From positions 1 through 10,696 of the forward strand of contig JAUXUZ010000123.1 in NCBI GenBank assembly GCA_030680655.1: a stretch of DNA of 10,696 nt, read 5' to 3'. Below are positions 6,339 through 10,696 of this stretch, piece by piece. The notes beneath the pieces were generated by a model. That model searched no databases and was not told where the DNA came from. It saw only the letters and a program-made list of their open reading frames with translations. The translations under genes were made by a program, and so were the position numbers. How positions within the stretch are numbered: the stretch's first letter is position 1; each line of letters opens with the position of its first letter. The DNA comes from Phycisphaerales bacterium. GTDB lineage: Bacteria > Planctomycetota > Phycisphaerae > Phycisphaerales > UBA1924.

Positions 6339-7580
6339 TCACAATCGCACGGCGTCGATCGCGGCCGCGATTGTCTTCACCGGCACATCGGAACGGATGC
6401 GTGTGCGGCACGCCTTGATCGGCAGCACCAGGCGCAGCTTCCCGGCGGCCACTTTCTTGTCGTGCCCCATGCGCTCGATGATCTGCTCGCTGGCCGGAAG
6501 GCCTTCGATGCGCGTCGGCAGGCCCGCCCTGTTCAGCAGCGCCTCGACCCGCGCCGGCAGGCCCTTCTCGCACAGCTTGAGCGCTGCGCTCACCCGCGCG
6601 GCACAGACCAGCCCCACCCCCACCGCCTCGCCGTGCTTGAGCGGGCCGACCATCTGCACACCCTGCGCCGGGTCCTTCCACGCCAGCCCTGGCAGCGTCT
6701 CGATCGCGTGGGCGAACGTGTGCCCGAGGTTGAGCATCATGCGCCCGCCGTCGGGCTTGGTCGATTCTTCACGCTCGTCGGCCTGCACGACACGGGCCTT
6801 GACGGCCACGTTGCGGGCGACCAGTTCGGCGAGGGCCGCGCCGCTTTGGGCAAGGAAGTCGTCGCACCGCTTCTCTGTCCACGCCAGCAGCGCTCTGTCG
6901 CCCAGGCCGCCCGAGAGCAGGCCGTGCTTGAAGCACTCGGCCAGCCCGGACTTGAGCTCGCGCAGCGGCAGCGATCGGAGGCTCGCAACATCGCACACCA
7001 CGCGCGCCGGCTGGTGGAAGACGCCAACCGCGTTCTTCAGCAGCCCGGCCTTGCCATCCTCGCCGGGCACGCTCAGGTTGGCCGCGGTCTTACCGCCGAC
7101 GGCCGCATCGACCATCGCCAGCAGCGTGGTGGGGCACTGCACGATGCGCACGCCCCGGCGGTAGATGCCCGCCGCGAAGCCCGCCAAGTCGGTGACGATG
7201 CCACCCCCCACCGCGATGATCAAGTCGCCGCGCTCCAGGCGCAGGCGGGCCGCCTCGATCAGCGTGGCCTCGAGCGTCGACAGGCTCTTGTCGGCCTCGC
7301 TCGCGGTGACCACCTTGGCCGCCCAGCGCACACCGGCACGGTCGAGGTTGCGGATGAGCGGCTCGATCGTCTCGCGGGGGATCTTGGCATCGACGACAAC
7401 CAGCGCACGCCCGCCCCCACCCTTCCCACCTTTCTGCCCCTTGCCGATCAGCCCTTCGAAGCTCGATTCAATCAAGCCGCTGCCGACGAGCACGGAATAG
7501 CCCGCGCGGGGCATCCCCGCAGTCTTCACCTTCAGCGTGCGTGTCCGCAACTTCGCCGCCCGTGCAACCTTCTTGCCCAT
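6339..7580 (-). CDS. aroB: 3-dehydroquinate synthase
   Basis: 413 residues, longer than the usual 350-370. AroB turns DAHP into 3-dehydroquinate, the second step of the shikimate pathway, using NAD and a divalent metal, in the cytoplasm. NAD-binding GGGIVTDLAGF is at 125-135, then CPTTLLAMVDAAVGGKTAAN at 149-168. The three metal ligands are present: E215 in SGLAECFKHG, H287 in LNLGHTFAHAIE and H316 in LKHGEAV. The extra length comes from a basic N-terminus (MGKKVARAAKLRTR), a Gly/Lys-rich insertion at 47-58 encoded by a G-quadruplex-forming tract, and a loop between H287 and H316 about 12 residues longer than in E. coli AroB as I remember it. It starts 14 bases after the rsfS stop and has its own -10 box in that gap, so it may be transcribed both from rsfS and on its own. 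Confidence 0.96.
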   Translation of the reverse strand: MGKKVARAAKLRTRTLKVKTAGMPRAGYSVLVGSGLIESSFEGLIGKGQKGGKGGGGRALVVVDAKIPRETIEPLIRNLDRAGVRWAAKVVTASEADKSLSTLEATLIEAARLRLERGDLIIAVGGGIVTDLAGFAAGIYRRGVRIVQCPTTLLAMVDAAVGGKTAANLSVPGEDGKAGLLKNAVGVFHQPARVVCDVASLRSLPLRELKSGLAECFKHGLLSGGLGDRALLAWTEKRCDDFLAQSGAALAELVARNVAVKARVVQADEREESTKPDGGRMMLNLGHTFAHAIETLPGLAWKDPAQGVQMVGPLKHGEAVGVGLVCAARVSAALKLCEKGLPARVEALLNRAGLPTRIEGLPASEQIIERMGHDKKVAAGKLRLVLPIKACRTRIRSDVPVKTIAAAIDAVRL

Positions 7581-7586
7581 GCGGCG

Positions 7587-7592
7587 AGGGTA
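7587..7592 (-). promoter_or_regulatory. -10 box (TACCCT) of aroB
   Basis: On the minus strand TACCCT ends 6 bases before the ATG at 7580, in the 14-base gap after the rsfS stop. It predicts a leaderless aroB mRNA. The 19 bases 7582-7600 match the TPM promoter (1854-1872) at all but one position. The shared stretch includes the last sense codon and stop codon of rsfS. Confidence 0.5.
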
Positions 7593-7594
7593 GC

Positions 7595-8431
7595 TCAGCG
7601 GCCCTTCTTCTTGGCCGCTTTCTTCACGGCCTTCGCAGCGGGCTTCTTCGTCGCCTTCTTGACGGGCTTGGCCGCCTTCTTCACAGGCTTGGCCGGCTGC
7701 TTCTTCGCGGGCTTGGCGGCCGCCTTCTTTGCAGGGGGCTTCTTGGCCGCGGCCTTTTTCGCCAGCGGCTTCGCCTTGGCGGCGGGCTTGCTGGCTGTGT
7801 GCTTCGGCTTTGTCTTCTTCGCGGCGGGAGCGGGGGCCTTGGCGGGCTTCTTCGCCTTGCGCGCGGGCTTGGCCACCGATGCACGCACACCCTCGGCGAA
7901 CGCCGCGGCGGTGCCGGTGGTCATCTCGATATCTGCGTCGGGCTCGCTCGATGCGGGCGCGTAACCCTCGGCGGGCTCGTCGCTGTCGCCAGCATCGTTG
8001 GTGTACTCATCGGGCGAGTACGGCTTCTGGCCCTCGCGCAGCCACTCGACCTTGGGCGCATCGCCCCACATGCTCTCGAGGTCGTAGTACGAGCGGGTGT
8101 TGGGCTCGAAGATGTGGATGACGGTGTCGACGCAGTCAACGACGATCCACGTGCTCTGGTCGTCGATGCTCGTGCGGTAGACGCTCGAGCCGAGCTTGGG
8201 CAGCATGTTCTTCACGTCGGTCGCGGCCGATCGCATCTGCCGGTCGCTGGTGCCGCTGGCGAGGATGACAAAGTCCTGCACGCTGCTGATGCCGCGGACA
8301 TCAAGGAGCGTGATTTCGGAGCACTTGTCGTCGGAGAGGAGCCGCGCGATCTCGATGGCGACGGCCTTCACATCGAAGGTGGTCGCGGCGGTGGGGATGT
8401 TGACGGGGGTCGCGGGGTTCAGTGAGCTCAT
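7595..8431 (-). CDS. rsfS: Ribosomal silencing factor RsfS with a histone-H1-like C-terminal tail
   Basis: 278 residues, over twice the usual 105-130. The RsfS (Iojap/DUF143) domain covers about 18-130: AIEIARLLSDDKCSEITLLD, the signature DFVILASGTSDRQMRSAATDV (53-73), and W95 with DCVDTVIHIFEPNTRSYYDLESMW at 99-122. RsfS binds uL14 on the 50S subunit and blocks joining with the 30S subunit, lowering translation in starvation. After the domain comes an acidic linker (about 140-170, rich in D/E) and then a strongly basic tail (186-278) made of Ala, Lys and Pro with repeated KPVKKA, AKKAAAK and KKPPAKK units, as in bacterial histone-H1-like proteins. The ATG at 8431 is chosen; the frame is open to 8536 upstream, but that part crosses the likely promoter and is not domain-like. 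The gene sits directly before aroB instead of the common nadD/proA setting. Confidence 0.93.
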   Translation of the reverse strand: MSSLNPATPVNIPTAATTFDVKAVAIEIARLLSDDKCSEITLLDVRGISSVQDFVILASGTSDRQMRSAATDVKNMLPKLGSSVYRTSIDDQSTWIVVDCVDTVIHIFEPNTRSYYDLESMWGDAPKVEWLREGQKPYSPDEYTNDAGDSDEPAEGYAPASSEPDADIEMTTGTAAAFAEGVRASVAKPARKAKKPAKAPAPAAKKTKPKHTASKPAAKAKPLAKKAAAKKPPAKKAAAKPAKKQPAKPVKKAAKPVKKATKKPAAKAVKKAAKKKGR

Positions 8432-8494
8432 GGGAGAAGCGTTCGGGAAGGTCGTCAAGGGATCGGGTCCGGATAAGGGGATGGGGTGAGGCCG

Positions 8495-8523
8495 ATGATA
8501 GGGAGCAGCCCGTGCCGGTGTAA
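8495..8523 (-). promoter_or_regulatory. Candidate promoter of rsfS
   Basis: On the minus strand TATCAT (8500-8495) lies 17 bases after TTACAC (8523-8518), a correct spacing with a weak -35. RNA would begin near 8488, giving a leader of about 57 bases without a Shine-Dalgarno. An imperfect hairpin (8508-8529) overlaps the -35. A 7-base stem at 8582-8597 overlaps the MBL stop codon without a T-run. Nothing else stands out in the 8432-8594 gap. Confidence 0.35.
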
Positions 8524-8594
8524 CCGGGCTGATCATGCCAACGGCACGGCAAGAACGGCTGCACCCTTGATTCTGACTCGCCAGGGCGTGAGCC

Positions 8595-9632
8595 CTAGGC
8601 CCACAGCGGCAACTGCCCCCCCCGCCCCTTCATTACCACCTTCGCGCGCTCGCCCCTCCGCACCGGCACCCAGCGAGTCGGTTCATCCTGGCTCGAGATC
8701 GTCAGCGTGTAGTCGCACCCCTCGTGCAGCGCGGCGACCAGCGACGGGTCGTTGCACTGCTGCGACAGGTGGACGAGCACCACGTGCTCGCGCGGCGCGA
8801 TCGCCTCGATCGCCTCCAGCGCCTCGTTGTTGCTCAGGTGCCCGCTGCCGCCCATCACCCGCCGCTTGAGGAACTCCGGCCGGTCGCTGGCGAGCTGCAG
8901 CTTCGGGCAGTAGTTGCTCTCGATCACCAGCGCATCGACACCGTGGCCATCGTTCCCATCAGCGAAGTGATCGATCAGCGCACCCGTCACACGCCCGAGG
9001 TCGGTCGCGTACCCCAGCGCCGGCGCGTGCGCCCCCTCACCCACCTGCACGCGGAAGACCGCGGCGCCCAGGTCATCGTGGGACATCATCAGCGGCCGCA
9101 CGATGAGTTCGGCCGCGCTGCACGCGGTGAACGACTGGCAGGCCCCCTTCTTCCCGCCGGAGAACGGCGACAGTCGCCCACCGTTGAGGCCGCGCGCGTA
9201 CGCACGCTGCAGGTGACCCTCGTGCAGGAACAGCGATGCGCTCGGCGGCAGGACGTTTCCACCACCCCCTCTCGCACCCCCGCGCCCATCCCCACCCCGC
9301 CCTTCACCGCAGTTCCAGCCCGGGTGGCAGTGGTCGGCATCCAGGTGCGTCAGCAGCACGGCCGTGACCATCTCCAGCGAGAGGCCCACTCGCTCCAGCA
9401 GCCGCTGGGTCATCCGCGGCGAGTAGCCAAGGTCGAAGAGGCAGACGGCGTCGCGCCCATCGGCGCTGCGGGTGTGCAGCGCTGCGCAGTTGGCCCGCGA
9501 GCCCGACCCGAGCACGCACAGGCGTGCGGCGGGCGCAGCCGCCGTTTCGTCGGGCCCGATCTGTCCGATCACCGCATCCATGCGCTTTGAATCGCTCCAG
9601 CACCCACAATGGAACCGCTCAGTCGTGGTCAT
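8595..9632 (-). CDS. MBL-fold metallohydrolase, YycJ/WalJ-like
   Basis: 345 residues from the ATG at 9632, which overlaps the lpxA end by 14 bases; M18 (9581) is an alternative start. The fold begins with RLCVLGSGSRANC (37-49), as in YycJ. The metal motif is THLDADH (95-101), with Asp in place of the second His of HxHxDH. Later landmarks are MSHDD (183-187), GYATDLG (207-213), IESNYC (237-242), SGHLSNNEAL (263-272) and VHLSQQCNDP (287-296), the last two typical of YycJ. Members are cytoplasmic hydrolases, often compared with exonucleases or RNases; the B. subtilis relative is encoded with the WalRK system, but none is seen here. A Gly/Arg-rich insertion (108-126) follows directly after the metal motif and is encoded by a G-quadruplex-forming tract. 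The overlap suggests translation coupled to lpxA. Confidence 0.85.
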   Translation of the reverse strand: MTTTERFHCGCWSDSKRMDAVIGQIGPDETAAAPAARLCVLGSGSRANCAALHTRSADGRDAVCLFDLGYSPRMTQRLLERVGLSLEMVTAVLLTHLDADHCHPGWNCGEGRGGDGRGGARGGGGNVLPPSASLFLHEGHLQRAYARGLNGGRLSPFSGGKKGACQSFTACSAAELIVRPLMMSHDDLGAAVFRVQVGEGAHAPALGYATDLGRVTGALIDHFADGNDGHGVDALVIESNYCPKLQLASDRPEFLKRRVMGGSGHLSNNEALEAIEAIAPREHVVLVHLSQQCNDPSLVAALHEGCDYTLTISSQDEPTRWVPVRRGERAKVVMKGRGGQLPLWA

Positions 9633-10479
9633 CGTCGCTCTCGCGCCTGCTGATGGGCGGGCGGTAAGGGCAAATGGGCCGCTTGGCCGTCTTGACAAAG
9701 TCGAGCATCTCCAGCACCGGAGCGCACGGCGCGGCCGCGCCGCCGGGCCCTTCGGTCGCGAGCGCGGCGAGCCGCTCGATCATCAGCGGGCGCGCCAGGT
9801 TCTTGCGGAAGACCTCGCGGTAAGCGCGCCTGGCGAGGGTGATGTCCTCGCGGGCGATTCCGTTGCGGCGCATGCCAACAAAGTTCATCCCCGCCAGTGT
9901 GTTGCGCGAGTGCGCGACGCAGAAGGGGGGCACCTCGGTCGAGATCGCCGACATGCCCGAGATGAAGGCGAACCGCCCGATGCGGCAGAACTGGTGGATG
10001 CCGGCGTTGCCGCTGATGGTCACCTTGTCGAACACCTGCGTGTGCCCCGCCAGCACCGCGCCGTTGACCAGGATCACATCGTTGCCCACCTGGGCGTCGT
10101 GCCCGGCGTGGCTGTTGACCATCATGAAGACACGGTCGCCGATCCGCGTGGGCCCGCCCCCCCCTTCGCCCACCACCTTGGTCGCCGCGTGCACGGTGAC
10201 GCCCTCGCGGATCAGGCAGTCGGTGCCGATCACCACGCCCGCGGTCGGGAAGCCGGGCTTGACCTTGTAGTCCTGCGGGTCACTCCCGATGCACGCGCCG
10301 GGCCAGAAGCGTGTCCGCTCACCGACGGTCAGCGGCCCCTGAAGGTAAACGTTGGCCAGCAGCGAGACACCCGCGCTGAGCTTGACGGGCCCGGTCACGA
10401 TGCAGCCGGGCCCGATCGTGACGTCGTCTGCTATCTCGGCTGCCGGGTCGACCACTGCGCTCGCGTGAATCTTCGCCAT
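9619..10479 (-). CDS. lpxA: Acyl-ACP--UDP-N-acetylglucosamine O-acyltransferase LpxA
   Basis: 286 residues. LpxA moves a 3-hydroxyacyl chain from acyl carrier protein to UDP-GlcNAc, the first step of lipid A synthesis, in the cytoplasm; it implies an LPS-bearing outer membrane. Residues 1-190 are a left-handed beta-helix of hexapeptides, starting IHASAVVDPAAEI. Compared with E. coli LpxA, the catalytic His is H127 in NSHAGHD (H124 also kept), with H146 in LAGH and H162 in GIHQFCRIG. A QDYK stretch (69-72) corresponds to QDLK near the substrate site. The C-terminal helical domain (about 195-265) is present and is followed by an unusual Pro/Arg then acidic end (ESDDDHD). A GEGGGG loop at 104-109 comes from a run of G. 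No fabZ, lpxD or lpxB lies beside it; the partner downstream is the MBL-fold gene. LpxA is preferred to LpxD because of the HQFCRIG motif and the length. Confidence 0.94.
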   Translation of the reverse strand: MAKIHASAVVDPAAEIADDVTIGPGCIVTGPVKLSAGVSLLANVYLQGPLTVGERTRFWPGACIGSDPQDYKVKPGFPTAGVVIGTDCLIREGVTVHAATKVVGEGGGGPTRIGDRVFMMVNSHAGHDAQVGNDVILVNGAVLAGHTQVFDKVTISGNAGIHQFCRIGRFAFISGMSAISTEVPPFCVAHSRNTLAGMNFVGMRRNGIAREDITLARRAYREVFRKNLARPLMIERLAALATEGPGGAAAPCAPVLEMLDFVKTAKRPICPYRPPISRRESDDDHD

Positions 10480-10484
10480 CGCGC

Positions 10485-10490
10485 TAGTGT
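10485..10490 (+). promoter_or_regulatory. -10 box (TAGTGT) of lipB
   Basis: TAGTGT ends 5 bases before the GTG at 10496. An in-frame GTG at 10487 lies inside the box, so 10496 is the better start if this promoter is real. There is no Shine-Dalgarno. Together with the lpxA box it forms TAGTGTA, a two-way -10 element. Confidence 0.4.
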
Positions 10491-10491
10491 A
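10486..10491 (-). promoter_or_regulatory. -10 box (TACACT) of lpxA
   Basis: On the minus strand TACACT ends 6 bases before the lpxA ATG at 10479, predicting a leaderless mRNA. It shares five bases with the opposite-strand box of lipB at 10485-10490. Any -35 would lie inside lipB; I see no good match there. Confidence 0.5.
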
Positions 10492-10495
10492 CCCC

Positions 10496-10696
10496 GTGCA
10501 GGGGCCACCTTTTCAGCGCATCGACGTCGCCGCCGGACACCTGGAGGTGCACGACCTGGGCCGCTGCGCCTACGCGCCGGCCTACCAGCGGCAGGCGGCC
10601 GAGGTTGAGCGCATCCTCGCCTCGCGTGAAGCCAACGGGCCGCTGATCGGCTCGCTCCTGCTGGTCGAGCACGACCCGGTGATCACCATCTCGAAC
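10496..10696 (+). CDS. lipB: Octanoyltransferase LipB, N-terminal part (3' end outside window)
   Basis: 67 residues are visible before the window ends. LipB moves octanoyl groups from acyl carrier protein to lipoyl domains of 2-oxoacid dehydrogenases and the glycine cleavage H protein. The N-terminal pattern fits the family: VHDLGRCAYAPAYQRQAAEVERIL (a strand, then the YxxAxxxQ-like helix), followed by GSLLLVEHDPVITISN, matching the family LLLxEHxPVxTxG strand. The catalytic Lys and Cys lie beyond the window, so activity cannot be judged. The start is GTG 10496; GTG 10487 is in frame and possible. It is divergent from lpxA with 16 bases between start codons. Confidence 0.85.
   Translation, partial: MQGPPFQRIDVAAGHLEVHDLGRCAYAPAYQRQAAEVERILASREANGPLIGSLLLVEHDPVITISN

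Noticed and set aside
7587..7602. GGGTAGCTCAGCGG resembles the D-arm of a tRNA (also GGGTAGCTCAGCG at 1860-1872).
   Set aside because: No T-arm (GGTTCRANTCC) or pairing acceptor stem follows at tRNA distance; the sequences lie at gene starts and read better as -10 boxes on the other strand.
6234..7964. Open frame of 576 codons on the plus strand across aroB and the rsfS tail.
   Set aside because: Composition is that of an antisense shadow, with no recognisable motif, while aroB and rsfS on the minus strand are certain.
8508..8529. Imperfect hairpin GCCCGGT...ACCGG...GGGC before rsfS as a terminator of the MBL gene or an attenuator.
   Set aside because: It has a bulge, a 3-base loop and no T-run, and it overlaps the likely -35, so the inverted symmetry may be chance in GC-rich DNA.
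8432..8536. Upstream start for rsfS at 8536.
   Set aside because: The extra 35 residues are Pro/Ser-rich, not part of the RsfS domain, and would be cut by the likely promoter at 8495-8523.
9633..9698. Start of the MBL-fold gene at 9698.
   Set aside because: It would overlap lpxA by 80 bases and adds no domain residues; the ATG at 9632 gives a normal coupled overlap.
10150..10170. Run of eight C next to CCC in lpxA as a third G-quadruplex.
   Set aside because: Only two separate G-runs are close together on the coding strand, short of the four needed.

Overview
The window is GC-rich DNA that looks like a planctomycete chromosome, most likely class Phycisphaerae. This is inferred from four things. 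A Cys-rich beta-helix repeat protein of a style common in that group sits at the left edge. A Gram-negative outer-membrane gene (lpxA) is present. Housekeeping proteins carry long Lys/Ala/Pro-rich tails. Clear Shine-Dalgarno sequences are nearly absent, and TANNNT -10 boxes often lie only 5-9 bases before the start codon. I see no rRNA, tRNA, transposase, integrase or CRISPR array, so this reads as ordinary core chromosome. Ten protein genes fill almost all of it, two of them cut by the window edges. No gene-free stretch exceeds 300 bases; the longest is 6132-6338 (207 bases).

Layout, left to right. The 3' end of a secreted beta-helix protein gene (3-710, +) meets tail to tail, with no gap, a small FmdB-like protein gene (711-965, -). 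That gene follows a membrane-anchored TPM-domain protein gene (1026-1850, -). Divergent from it is a membrane-anchored extracellular solute-binding protein gene (1929-3572, +), followed by hflX (3609-5075, +) and a membrane-anchored coiled-coil protein gene (5244-6131, +). The latter ends with a heptamer repeat and a good intrinsic terminator. The right half is a leftward series: lpxA (10479-9619), an MBL-fold YycJ/WalJ-like hydrolase (9632-8595, overlapping the lpxA end), rsfS (8431-7595) and aroB (7580-6339). At the right edge lipB starts rightward (10496 on), 16 bases from the divergent lpxA start.

Two genes belong to ribosome homeostasis: HflX rescues stalled or hibernating ribosomes and RsfS silences the 50S subunit. 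Both carry basic C-terminal tails. AroB (shikimate pathway), LpxA (first step of lipid A synthesis) and LipB (lipoate attachment) are housekeeping enzymes. I see no single new multi-gene system. The observations most worth following are the overlapping, oppositely oriented -10 boxes between lpxA and lipB, the repeated near-leaderless promoter layout (including a 19-base sequence shared by the tpm and aroB promoters), the histone-H1-like tail on RsfS, and two sense-strand G-quadruplex motifs that encode Gly-rich insertions in AroB and the MBL protein.
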